From NCBI RefSeq assembly GCF_003119115.1, contig NZ_CP022363.1:310001-374000 (forward strand): a stretch of DNA of 64,000 bases, in the 5' to 3' direction. The stretch is from Azospirillum sp. TSH58. GTDB lineage: Bacteria > Pseudomonadota > Alphaproteobacteria > Azospirillales > Azospirillaceae. The notes under the pieces are model-generated. The model had not been told where the DNA came from, made no database searches, and worked only from the letters and a program-made list of their open reading frames with translations. How positions within the stretch are numbered: position 1 is the first letter of the stretch; each line of letters starts with the position of its first letter. The position numbers and the translations under genes were made by a program. Of the stretch, positions 32,423-39,911 are shown one piece after another.

Positions 32423-33568
32423 TCAGTCGCCCGAGGTGAACTTCACGAACGTCTGCTCGCCGTTCTCCAGGCGGAACACCGCCACCGGCTTCTGCGCCAC
32501 GCCGTTCTTGCGGAAGGTCAGCGTCTTGCCATAGACGCTGTCGAAGGTCGGGTTCTCCCACAGCGCCTGCACCAGACGCTCGCCGCTGTAGTAGTCGCCG
32601 CCCTTGGCCTTTGCCCGCCGGATCAGCTCGGCGACGACATAGACGCCCTCGTAGTAGTTGGCGGCGTAGAAGTCGGGCATCTCGCCGAACTTCGCCTTGT
32701 AGGCGTCGGCGAAGCGCTTGGACCAGGGGTTCTCGTCGGTGGCGGCGAAGTAGTCTGTGACGACCTCCACCCCCTCGGCGTGCTTGCCGGCGACCTTGGT
32801 GTCCTCGGCGGTCCATTCCATGCAGTAGACCGGCTGCTTCATGCCCAGCTCGCGCATGCGCTTCACCGCCAGCCCGGCCTGCGGCGTGGTCGGCCAGTTG
32901 GCGATGGCGTCGGGCTGGGAGGCGCGCAGCTTGGCGACCTGGGTGTCGATGTTGGCGGCGTCGGCCTGGAACTGCTCGGCGGCGACCATCTTCAGCCCCA
33001 TGCCCTCCCACGCCTTGGTGGTGGCGGCGATGGTGGCGTCGCCGAACTCCGACTTGATGGCGATCTGGGCGAGCTTCTTCGCCCCCTGCTCCGCCGCGCG
33101 GTGGGCGATGCCGGCGGCCAGGTCCGACGCCATGGAGCGGATGTTGAACATGTAGGGGGAGGTGCCGACCGTCTGGGCGCTGACCCCGCCGCCGTTGATC
33201 ATCATCACCTTCTTCTGGTCGCCGATGGGCATGGTGGCCAGCGTCACCGTGGAGAAGGAGGGCAGCACCGCCTTCACCCCCTCGACGTCGATCAGCCGGT
33301 TCATCCCGGCGACCGCGGCCTGGGCGCTGCCGCTCTTGTGGTCCTCGATGACCAGTTGCAGCTTGATGCCGTCGATGCCGCCCTGGGCGTTGATCTCGTC
33401 CACGGCGAGCTGCGCCCCGGCGCTCATCACCTTGCCGTAATGGGGCGAGGCGCCGGTCATCGCGAAGATGCCGCCGATCTTGTAGACCGCCGGATCGGCG
33501 GCCAGGGCGGCGCCGCCGGTGAGCGCGCTGGTCAGCACGAGCGCGGCGAACAGGGTGCGTTTCGACAT
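32423..33568 (-). CDS. Liv-type ABC transporter substrate-binding protein, system 1
   Basis: A 381-aa periplasmic protein. A Sec signal peptide (MSKRTLFAALVLTSALTGG, cleavage after AALA) precedes a type-I periplasmic binding fold (Peripla_BP_6). Characteristic segments are YKIGGIFAMTGASPHYGKVM, LAVDEINAQGGIDGIKLQLV and the late ANYYEGVYVVAELIRRAK. The ligand cannot be told from the sequence; enzymes in the same transcript suggest a carboxylic acid. It is expressed from the operon headed by the IclR gene, and AGGGAACG precedes the ATG. Confidence 0.92.
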   Translation of the reverse strand: MSKRTLFAALVLTSALTGGAALAADPAVYKIGGIFAMTGASPHYGKVMSAGAQLAVDEINAQGGIDGIKLQLVIEDHKSGSAQAAVAGMNRLIDVEGVKAVLPSFSTVTLATMPIGDQKKVMMINGGGVSAQTVGTSPYMFNIRSMASDLAAGIAHRAAEQGAKKLAQIAIKSEFGDATIAATTKAWEGMGLKMVAAEQFQADAANIDTQVAKLRASQPDAIANWPTTPQAGLAVKRMRELGMKQPVYCMEWTAEDTKVAGKHAEGVEVVTDYFAATDENPWSKRFADAYKAKFGEMPDFYAANYYEGVYVVAELIRRAKAKGGDYYSGERLVQALWENPTFDSVYGKTLTFRKNGVAQKPVAVFRLENGEQTFVKFTSGD

Positions 33569-33658
33569 CGTTCCCTCCCAGGAATCCGTTGTTCGGGGGT
33601 GACGCGGTCCCGTTGGCGGGACTCGTTGCCGTTTCGAAAGACAGTCAGCGGGCGCCCC

Positions 33659-34405
33659 TCAGCGGGCGAAGGACAGACCGGACAGCAGCCGCCGGACCGA
33701 CGGCGCCGCGTGGTTCTCGGCCAACAGCGGGGCCAGCCGCGCGGTCTTTTCCGCCATCGACGGGCGGTTCTCCATCCGCAGGATGCGCCGGCCCGCCGCC
33801 AGGGCGTCCAGCCGGTCGCGGTAGTAGGAGATGCGCGCCTCCGCCGCGTCGGCGAAGCCGTCGGCGGGCAGGATCTCGGTCAGGAAGCCCAAGCCGTAGG
33901 CCGCCGCCGCGTCCATCATCCGGCCCCCCACCAGGATCTGAAAGGCCAGCGCCGCCGGCAGCCGTTCCGTCAGGGCGGCGTGGACGAAGGCCGGATAAAG
34001 GCCGAAGCGCATCTCCGGAAAGCCGAACTGTACGTCCTCGGCGCCCAGCACGAGGTCGCTGAGGCACGCCACGATGCAGCCGGCGCCCATCGTCCGGCCA
34101 TGGACCACGCTGATCACCGGCACCGCCGAGCCGTGCAGCGCCTGCATCGCGGCCCGCAGCGCCTCTTCCTGGGCGGCGAAGGCCTCGGCGCCGCGGGCCA
34201 TCTCGGCCACGTCGCCGCCGGCGCAGAAGCCGCGTGGCCCGGCGCCGTCGATCGCCACCAGCGCCGCCCCGGCGGCGGGCGCGCCGTCCACGGCCTCGGC
34301 CAGCGCCCGCAAGGTCGCGGTGTCGAGCGCGTTGATCTTCTCGGGCCGGTTCAGGGTGATGCGCCGCAGGTCGCCGTCGTCGCGGACGAGAAGCGTGCCG
34401 GTCAT
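33659..34405 (-). CDS. Enoyl-CoA hydratase/isomerase (crotonase) family protein, first Glu missing
   Basis: A 248-aa crotonase-fold enzyme with the oxyanion-hole segments GFCAGGDVAEMARGAE and VVHGRTMGAGCIVACLSD, then FGFPEMRFGLYPAF. In hydratases the first catalytic Glu follows the GGGC/GAGC motif. Here that position is Ile (GAGCIVAC), while the second Glu (PEMRFG) is kept. A simple hydratase is therefore doubtful; an isomerase, hydrolase or lyase of the superfamily is possible. HIBYL-CoA hydrolase-like features are hinted at by AGGDV and PEMRFGLYP. The start codon overlaps the preceding MaoC stop by ATGA. Confidence 0.88.
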   Translation of the reverse strand: MTGTLLVRDDGDLRRITLNRPEKINALDTATLRALAEAVDGAPAAGAALVAIDGAGPRGFCAGGDVAEMARGAEAFAAQEEALRAAMQALHGSAVPVISVVHGRTMGAGCIVACLSDLVLGAEDVQFGFPEMRFGLYPAFVHAALTERLPAALAFQILVGGRMMDAAAAYGLGFLTEILPADGFADAAEARISYYRDRLDALAAGRRILRMENRPSMAEKTARLAPLLAENHAAPSVRRLLSGLSFAR

Positions 34406-34803
34406 GACGGCGCCCTCCCCGCCCCGTGCAGGATGCGTCCGGCGATCACCGTCTCGCCATGCTGGTTGTCGATCCAGACGTCGTAGCCGTCCCCCTCGGC
34501 GCGGCGCTGGCCGCCCGCGGTCACCACGTCGTCCTCGCGCACCGGGCGCAGGAAGCGGATGTCGAGCGTCGCGTCGGACACCGCCGCCTCGCCCAGGCTG
34601 CGGCGGACCGACTGCCAGAGCAGGTTCACCGACAGCAGGCCGTGGGCGATGATGCCCTTCATCGGCGTCGCCGCCGCGAAATCGGGATCGACGTGGATCG
34701 GGTTGAAGTCGTCGGTCAGCTCGGCGTAGAGCCGGATCGCCGCGCGGTCGATCCGCTTGGTGACCGGGGTCAGGCGGTCGATGGGGGTCGTCCCGTCCGC
34801 CAT
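34402..34803 (-). CDS. MaoC-like (R)-specific hydratase, hot-dog fold
   Basis: A 133-aa single hot-dog protein of the MaoC/PhaJ type. The catalytic Asp and His are in the hydratase-2 motif YAELTDDFNPIHVDPDFAAA, followed by MKGIIAHGLLSVNLLW. It hydrates trans-2-enoyl-CoA to (R)-3-hydroxyacyl-CoA. The ATG at 34803 was chosen because it begins just after the upstream stop; an in-frame GTG at 34818 would overlap the neighbour. It forms a translational chain with the genes on both sides. Confidence 0.9.
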   Translation of the reverse strand: MADGTTPIDRLTPVTKRIDRAAIRLYAELTDDFNPIHVDPDFAAATPMKGIIAHGLLSVNLLWQSVRRSLGEAAVSDATLDIRFLRPVREDDVVTAGGQRRAEGDGYDVWIDNQHGETVIAGRILHGAGRAPS

Positions 34804-34805
34804 GG

Positions 34806-35189
34806 TCAGGCCGCCCACAGGATGGTCATGCGGCCGCGGAAGCAGGGGGTGCCGTCCTCCCCCACCGTCTCGGTGTCGAAATGGACCCAGCGGCGGTCGC
34901 GCTTCAGCTCCTTTCCGGCGCAGGCGATGCGGGTGGTCAGCCGCTCCCCGACCACCGGGCGGCGCAGCATCTCGTAACGCTGGGAGCCGTGGATGTTGCC
35001 CGGCGGGCGCGGCACGACGAGGCTGGAATAGGCCCTCATGCTGGCCACCGCGATCATCCCGGCGGGCATCCGCCCGTCCGGAGGGTCGTCGGGGTAGAGG
35101 CTGGTCCAGCGCTCCATCAGGGCGTCGGACAGGTGCAGCTCCTGGGCGCCGAAGGCGGCGCCCTCCCGGAGCGTGTCGAACAGATGCAT
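34806..35189 (-). CDS. Hot-dog-fold MaoC-like N-terminal dehydratase-type protein
   Basis: A 127-aa protein resembling the N-terminal, non-catalytic half of double hot-dog hydratases (FAS1_DH region / MaoC_dehydrat_N). It shows LYPDDPPDGRMPAGMIAVAS, PRPPGNIHGSQRYEMLRRPV and a closing FRGRMTILWAA. The Asp/His hydratase motif is absent, so it probably pairs with the catalytic MaoC protein encoded immediately downstream to form a heteromeric hydratase. The ATG at 35189 has GGGAGGG eight bases upstream; a GTG at 35219 is a less likely start. Confidence 0.82.
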   Translation of the reverse strand: MHLFDTLREGAAFGAQELHLSDALMERWTSLYPDDPPDGRMPAGMIAVASMRAYSSLVVPRPPGNIHGSQRYEMLRRPVVGERLTTRIACAGKELKRDRRWVHFDTETVGEDGTPCFRGRMTILWAA

Positions 35190-35215
35190 GGATGGTCCCT
35201 CCCGAAGGGTTGGGT

Positions 35216-35632
35216 TCACTCCACCAGGGGCCGGACCTGCGGCAGCGCGCCGCCGCCGGCCAGCGGCTCGAACAGGACGCGGACGCGCAGGCCGATGCGG
35301 GCGTCCGACGGCGGGCAGCCGCGCAGATTGACCATCAGGCGGAAGCCCTCGTCGAAATCGACCAGCGCCAGCGCGTAGGGCACGTCCGCCTTGAAGGCCG
35401 GGGTCGGCGCCCGGTGGACGATGGTGAAGCTGTGGATGGTGCCGAGCCCGTTGGACCGCTCGGCCACCGGCCCATCGGCCCGGCAGGCGGTGCAGAAGGG
35501 CCGCGGCGGGAACTGCACATGCCCGCAGGCGGCGCAGCGCTGATAGGTCAGCACCCCCTCCGCGCAGGCGTCCCAGAAGGCGCGGGTGTCGGCGGTGATC
35601 AGCGGGGCGGGTTTGAGATCGGTCGCGGTCAT
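35216..35632 (-). CDS. Zn-ribbon / OB-fold protein (DUF35 type), thiolase partner
   Basis: A 138-aa protein with an N-terminal rubredoxin-like Zn ribbon (CAACGHVQFPPRPFCTAC; four Cys in two CxxC pairs) and a C-terminal OB fold (GLGTIHSFTIVHRAPTPAF; LMVNLRGCPPSDARIGLRVR). DUF35 proteins are obligate partners of SCP2-type thiolases and of related aldolases, probably handling acyl-CoA. The thiolase gene is two bases upstream on the same strand, which supports a complex. The start ATG at 35632 follows that gene's stop directly. Confidence 0.92.
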   Translation of the reverse strand: MTATDLKPAPLITADTRAFWDACAEGVLTYQRCAACGHVQFPPRPFCTACRADGPVAERSNGLGTIHSFTIVHRAPTPAFKADVPYALALVDFDEGFRLMVNLRGCPPSDARIGLRVRVLFEPLAGGGALPQVRPLVE

Positions 35633-35634
35633 CG

Positions 35635-36783
35635 TCAGGCCCTCCCCAGGATCAGCGAGCAGTGGGCCGACAGGATGCCGCCGTCGCCGTGGACGAAGGC
35701 GGTCTCCGCCCCGGCCACCTGCCGGGCTTCGGCCTCGCCGCGCAATTGCCGCACCGCCTCGACGATGTGGAACATGCCGCCCGCCGCCCCCGAATGACCG
35801 TAGGACAGCAACCCGCCGTGGGTGTTGCAGGGCAGGACGCCGTCCAGTTCCAGCGCGCCGTCGAGGATCGCCGGACCGGCCTCCCCCTTCGGGAAGAAGC
35901 CGATGGATTCCAGCTCGGCCAGCAGGGTGATGGTGAAGCTGTCGTAGATCTCGGCCACGTCGATGTCCGCCGGGGTCAGCCCGGCCATGGCGAAGGCCTG
36001 GGCCGCCGATTGCCGGCAGCCGAAATCGGTCAGCGAGGGCATGGCGAAAGCGTGCTCGTGCGTGTTCATCTGGCCGTGGCCGAGGATCGACACCGCGCGG
36101 TCGCTGCGGTCGGCCGCCGCGTCGGCGGCGCTGATCACCAGGGCGGCCCCGCCGTCCGAGACGAGGCAGCAGTCGAACAGCCGCAGCGGGTCGGCGATCA
36201 TGCGGGCGGACAGCGCCTGCTCCATGGTCAGCGGGTCGCGGGCCTGGGCGTTGGGGTGGCGGCGCGCGTGGCCGCGCTGGGTGACGGAGATGGCGGCGAG
36301 ATGCTCCGCCGTGACGCCGCGCTCGAACATGCAGCGCCGGGCGACCAGCGCGTAGGCCGCGGGGATCGACATGCCGTAGGGGCGCTCGAACTGCGGGTGC
36401 CCGACCTCGGCCAGCGCGGCGACGGCGCCGCTGCGCCCCAGGCCGGTCAGGCGGTTGTCGGCGCAGACCGCCAACACGTTGCGGCAGATCCCCGCCCGCA
36501 CCAGCGCCGCCGCCTGCATCACCAGCGCGCAGGCGGTCGCCCCGCCGGCCTGGACGGCGGCGCTGTAGGAGGGCGCCATGCCGAAATACTCGTTGAAGAC
36601 CGACGACAGCATCAGATGCGGCTCGGCCAGCGAATAGGCGCAGAGCACGCCGTCCACCTCGTCCGTCCGCAGGCCGGCGTCGGCCAGGGCGGCGGACGCC
36701 GCTTCGGCGTGGAGCGCCATGCAGCCGCTGCCCTCCAGCCGTCCGACGGCGGTGTCGGCGGCGCCGGAGATCACTGGGGTCAT
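35635..36783 (-). CDS. Thiolase-superfamily protein (SCP2/SCPx-type acetyl-CoA acetyltransferase-like)
   Basis: A 382-aa thiolase-fold enzyme of the non-decarboxylating, lipid-transfer/SCPx type. Visible landmarks: AVQAGGATACALVMQAAALV (nucleophile-elbow region, where the usual Cys is shifted), DPLRLFDCCLVSDGGAALVI, AEIYDSFTITLLAELESIGF, and the C-terminal CNTHGGLLSYGHSGAAGGMF, which carries His residues of the active site. Partnership with the DUF35 protein suggests cleavage or condensation of a bulky 3-ketoacyl-CoA, as in sterol or alicyclic side-chain degradation. The ATG at 36783 overlaps the IclR stop (ATGA) and has CGGGAG upstream. Confidence 0.9.
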   Translation of the reverse strand: MTPVISGAADTAVGRLEGSGCMALHAEAASAALADAGLRTDEVDGVLCAYSLAEPHLMLSSVFNEYFGMAPSYSAAVQAGGATACALVMQAAALVRAGICRNVLAVCADNRLTGLGRSGAVAALAEVGHPQFERPYGMSIPAAYALVARRCMFERGVTAEHLAAISVTQRGHARRHPNAQARDPLTMEQALSARMIADPLRLFDCCLVSDGGAALVISAADAAADRSDRAVSILGHGQMNTHEHAFAMPSLTDFGCRQSAAQAFAMAGLTPADIDVAEIYDSFTITLLAELESIGFFPKGEAGPAILDGALELDGVLPCNTHGGLLSYGHSGAAGGMFHIVEAVRQLRGEAEARQVAGAETAFVHGDGGILSAHCSLILGRA

Positions 36784-37628
36784 CGCGTGGTCTCCCGTGG
36801 GGAAAGGGGAGCGGCGGCCCGGCCCGGCCCAGCGAGCAGCCGTCCGAGGCGCCGCGTCGTGTCGCGCAGGTCGGCGGCCATGGCCGCGGCCCGCTCGTCG
36901 GAGAACTGCGCGGTCAGCCCGACCGCCGACAGCGCCAGGAAGGGCCGGCCCTCGGCGTCGAGGATCGGGCTGGACACCGTCGTCACGCCGCGCGTGAAGC
37001 CGTCGCGGTCCACCGCGTAGCCGGCGGCCCGCGCCTCCTCCACCTCGGCCAGGAATTGCTCGAAGGGCGACGGGTTGTCCTGGCGGATGGCGGCGTACTG
37101 GCGGCGCATCTCCTCCACCAGCAGGCCGGCGTGCGCCGCCATGCAGCGCCCCAGCGCCCCGACCAGCAGCGGCAACCGGTGGCCGATCCGCATGTGGATC
37201 TGGATGGCCGAGCTGGACACCGCCTGATCCACCAGCATGACGCGGTGGTCGCTGACCCGCAGCCACGCCGTCATCGGCGTCTGCCACGCGGCGGCCAGCC
37301 GTTCCAGCTCCGGATGGAGCAAACGGGTGTAGCCGACCTGATCGAGCGCGCTGCCCGCCAGCTCCAGCAGCCCGGCGCCCAGCCGGTAGGCCTTGCCGAC
37401 CTCCTCGAACTGGACCACCCGCTCGGCGGCCAGGGTCTTCAGGATGTTGAAGCAGGTGCTCGGGTTGAGGCCGAGCGCGCGGGCGACCTGCGCGCTCGAC
37501 ACCGCCCCGTCCTGCGCCGCCAGATGACGCAGGATCGCGAAGGCGCTGACCACCGCGCCGACCGGCTTGCCGGCGTTGAAGGTCGTCGAAAGGGTGAAGG
37601 ACTCCCGGTCCTGGTCGTCGGTGAGCAT
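36780..37628 (-). CDS. IclR-family transcriptional regulator
   Basis: A 282-aa regulator. The N-terminal winged helix-turn-helix is at residues about 28-90 (AFAILRHLAAQDGAVSSAQV; ARALGLNPSTCFNILKTLAA). The C-terminal GAF-like effector domain includes IHMRIGHRLPLLVGALGRCM and DRDGFTRGVTTVSSPILDAE. It heads a long operon whose next gene overlaps it by ATGA, so it very probably controls that operon and itself. IclR proteins often sense the imported aromatic or short acid; the effector here is unknown. Confidence 0.93.
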   Translation of the reverse strand: MLTDDQDRESFTLSTTFNAGKPVGAVVSAFAILRHLAAQDGAVSSAQVARALGLNPSTCFNILKTLAAERVVQFEEVGKAYRLGAGLLELAGSALDQVGYTRLLHPELERLAAAWQTPMTAWLRVSDHRVMLVDQAVSSSAIQIHMRIGHRLPLLVGALGRCMAAHAGLLVEEMRRQYAAIRQDNPSPFEQFLAEVEEARAAGYAVDRDGFTRGVTTVSSPILDAEGRPFLALSAVGLTAQFSDERAAAMAADLRDTTRRLGRLLAGPGRAAAPLSPRETTR

Positions 37629-37672
37629 GGCGCGCTCTCCGTTCTCTATTGAGAATTCTATTTTCTATGAAG

Positions 37673-37701
37673 ATTATGGGTGCGCAAATATTGTTGGTCA
37701 A
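37673..37701 (-). promoter_or_regulatory. Sigma70-like promoter of the IclR-led operon
   Basis: Read on the minus strand, TTGACC (37701-37696) and CATAAT (37678-37673) are separated by 17 bases. The expected start of transcription is about 40 bases before the IclR ATG. A short palindrome, AGAATTCT (37652-37659), lies in the early leader and might be part of an operator. The region is distinctly AT-richer than its surroundings. Confidence 0.55.
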
Positions 37702-37787
37702 ACGAATTGTCTGACCTTTGCATTGTTTGGAATGCATACCCCCATAGTCATTTTGCACGGCTTCTCCCCTCCACATCCCGAACGCAA

Positions 37788-37817
37788 AACGGCCCCGCCG
37801 GGAGGGGCGGGGCCGTT
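37788..37817 (-). terminator. Rho-independent terminator after the iron-type ADH gene
   Basis: A 12-bp perfect stem (AACGGCCCCGCC and GGCGGGGCCGTT with a six-base loop) begins 55 bases after the ADH stop. On the minus strand it is followed by TTTT. It separates the upstream ABC-ADH transcript from the IclR-led operon. Confidence 0.75.
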
Positions 37818-37830
37818 CGGGCCGCAGAGT

Positions 37831-37860
37831 GGTGCCGCAGAGTGGTGCCGCAGAGTGAGG
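37831..37860. repeat. 13-bp short tandem repeat
   Basis: GCAGAGTGGTGCC occurs in tandem, with a third partial copy (GCAGAGTG) next to the ADH stop. It is non-coding, between the ADH gene and its terminator. No function is suggested. Confidence 0.6.
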
Positions 37861-37871
37861 GCGCGTGCCGG

Positions 37872-39038
37872 TCACCAGGCCAGTTCGAGAATTGCCCGGA
37901 CGTCGTCCTCCCCGGTGATCGGCCGCGGGTTGCTGCGGACCATCATGTTCTGCATGGCCCCGGCGGCGATGGCGGCGAAATGGTCGCGCGTCACGCCGAC
38001 CGCCCGCAGGCTGTCGGGCTGCCCCAGGGCGCGCACCAGATCGGCGACCGCCGCCGCCGCGTCGCCGTCCTCCCGCCCCAGCGCCCGCGCCACCAGCCGT
38101 TGGCGGTCGGCGTTCACCGGGTGGTTCCAGCGCAGCACGCTGGGCAGCATGACGCAGGAGCAATGGCCGTGCGGCACGTTGGCGACGGCGCCGAGCTGGT
38201 GGCCGATGCCGTGGCTGGCCCCCCACTCCACCCGGCCCAGCCCGGTCGAGGCCAGCCAGACGCCGAGCTGGCTGTCCAGCCGCGCGTCGAGATCGTCCGG
38301 CCTCTCCCGGTTGGCGGGAAGGGAGCGCGCCAGCATCGCCAGCCCGTGCAGGCAGGTCGCGTCGGTGAAGGGCTGGGGCTTGCGGGAGCAGATTGTCTCC
38401 ACCGCGTGGTCGACGGCGCGGATGCCGGTGGACAGCCACAGCCGCTCCGGCGTGTGGACGGTCACGGCGGGGTCGAGGATGACCACCTGCCCGCCGATGC
38501 ACCGCCCGGTGTAGAGATCCTTGACCCGTCGGTCGGGGTCGGTGGCGCCGCCCAGGTTGGAGAACTCCGCCCCCGACAGGGTGGTCGGCACGATGATCTG
38601 GCGCAGCGGCGGGTCCTTCACCGGCGGGACGATGCGGGTTCCATCCTCGGCGACCCGGATGCGCACGGCGTCGAATCCGGCGGTGTCGGTGATGCCCTCG
38701 GCCAAGGCGACCAGGGCGACCTTCACCGTGTCCATGGGGGTGCCGCCGCCGACGGTGACGATCAGGTCCGGCTCCAGCCGCCGCACCTCCTCGACCAGCG
38801 CCAGGACGGAGGCGCGCGGCACATGCTCGACGCAGGAGTCGAAGACACCGGCGCACCCCGCGCCCAGCGCGTCGCGGATGGCGGCGACGACGCCGGTCCC
38901 GCGGCTCAGCGTCCGGCTCGCCACGATCAGCGGGCGCCGGCTGCCCAGCTTGGCGACGGTTTCCGCCACCGCCTCCGCCGCCGGGCGGCCGTAGATGATG
39001 CGATCCTGCGCCAGGAACTCGTAGACACCCGACTGCAT
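37872..39038 (-). CDS. Iron-type alcohol dehydrogenase / maleylacetate reductase-like
   Basis: A 388-aa group III dehydrogenase. The NAD-binding loop is TVGGGTPMDTVK near residue 100, with TTLSGAEFSNLGG for nucleotide and substrate contact. The metal site is formed by HGIGHQLGAVANVPHGHC near residues 265-285 and an Asp/His in STGIRAVDHAVE. Maleylacetate reductases, which may use no metal, and 3-hydroxybutyrate-type dehydrogenases share this fold. The ATG at 39038 has GGGAGGAAA upstream; an upstream in-frame extension only runs through palindromic repeat DNA. It is the last gene of ABC system 2 and may oxidise an alcohol or reduce an enol/ketone intermediate. Confidence 0.9.
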   Translation of the reverse strand: MQSGVYEFLAQDRIIYGRPAAEAVAETVAKLGSRRPLIVASRTLSRGTGVVAAIRDALGAGCAGVFDSCVEHVPRASVLALVEEVRRLEPDLIVTVGGGTPMDTVKVALVALAEGITDTAGFDAVRIRVAEDGTRIVPPVKDPPLRQIIVPTTLSGAEFSNLGGATDPDRRVKDLYTGRCIGGQVVILDPAVTVHTPERLWLSTGIRAVDHAVETICSRKPQPFTDATCLHGLAMLARSLPANRERPDDLDARLDSQLGVWLASTGLGRVEWGASHGIGHQLGAVANVPHGHCSCVMLPSVLRWNHPVNADRQRLVARALGREDGDAAAAVADLVRALGQPDSLRAVGVTRDHFAAIAAGAMQNMMVRSNPRPITGEDDVRAILELAW

Positions 39039-39070
39039 GGTGGTTTCCTCCCGTCGTTGATTGGGGATAC

Positions 39071-39176
39071 TTGCCCCCACCCTAACCCTCCCCCGCTGGG
39101 CGGGGGAGGGGACTGCCGCCGCTTCGCAAAAGGCACCCTCCCCCGCCCAGCGGGGGAGGGCCGGGGTGGGGGCAAG
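39071..39176. repeat. Pair of inverted REP-like palindromes
   Basis: Two oppositely oriented copies of the GC-rich element each contain a CCCTCCCCCGC/GCGGGGGAGGG stem. Outer arms TTGCCCCCACCC and GGGTGGGGGCAAG make the whole 106-bp region a large dyad. It fills the gap between the ADH gene and the second LivF-like gene. The same arrangement recurs at 61905-61995. Confidence 0.8.
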
Positions 39177-39188
39177 CGCAGCAACCAC

Positions 39189-39911
39189 TCACCCACCCAG
39201 ATAGGCGGCCGAAAGCGCCGGGTCGGCGGCCAGCTCCGCCGCCGGGCCGCCGCGCACCACTTGCCCGCGCCGCAGCACGCAGCCGGAATGGGCGACGCGC
39301 AGGGCGATGGCCGCCACCTGCTCGCACAGCAGGATGGTGGTGCCGCGCTCGCGGCAGACGGACTCGATGAAGCCGAAAATCTGCTGCACGATCACCGGGG
39401 CCAGCCCGAGCGACGGCTCGTCGAGCAGCAGGTAGCGCGGCTCGTGGATCAGCGCCGCCGACAGGATGACCATCTGCTGCTGCCCGCCCGACAGCATCCC
39501 CGCCGGGGTCTGCCGCCGCGGCGCCAGCATCGGGAACTGCTCGTACACGCGGTCGGCCACCGCGCGGAAGTTGCCGCCCCGGTTGCGGAAGTCCCAGGCG
39601 ACCTTCAGGTTCTCCTCCACCGTCATGCGGTGGAACAGCCGCCGCCCCTCCAGCGCGTGCGACAGGCCGCGGCGCGCCCGCTCGTGCGGGGGAAGCCGCG
39701 TGATGTCGTCGCCGTCCAGCGTGATGCGCCCCGCCGTCGCCGGGACAAGGCCGGACACCGCCTTCATCAGCGAGGATTTGCCGGCCCCGTTGGCGCCCAG
39801 GATGGCGGTGATGGTCCCCGGCTCCGCGCGCAGCGAGACGCCGCGCACCGCCTCCACCGGCCCGTAACGGACCTCCAGCCCGTGGATTTCGAGACCTGTG
39901 GTGTCAGGCAT
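39189..39911 (-). CDS. Liv-type ABC transporter ATP-binding protein (LivF-like), system 2
   Basis: A 240-aa ATPase: Walker A ILGANGAGKSSLMKA, signature LSGGQQQMVILSAAL, Walker B YLLLDEPSLGLAP and ILLCEQVAAIAL at the switch. It overlaps the upstream fused permease-ATPase gene by eight bases. It is clearly diverged from the system 1 homologue, so the two systems are not a recent duplication. Confidence 0.92.
   Translation of the reverse strand: MPDTTGLEIHGLEVRYGPVEAVRGVSLRAEPGTITAILGANGAGKSSLMKAVSGLVPATAGRITLDGDDITRLPPHERARRGLSHALEGRRLFHRMTVEENLKVAWDFRNRGGNFRAVADRVYEQFPMLAPRRQTPAGMLSGGQQQMVILSAALIHEPRYLLLDEPSLGLAPVIVQQIFGFIESVCRERGTTILLCEQVAAIALRVAHSGCVLRRGQVVRGGPAAELAADPALSAAYLGG

Noticed and set aside
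39060..39188. N-terminal extension of the iron-type ADH
   Set aside because: It would translate the palindromic repeat pair; the ATG at 39038 has a strong ribosome site.
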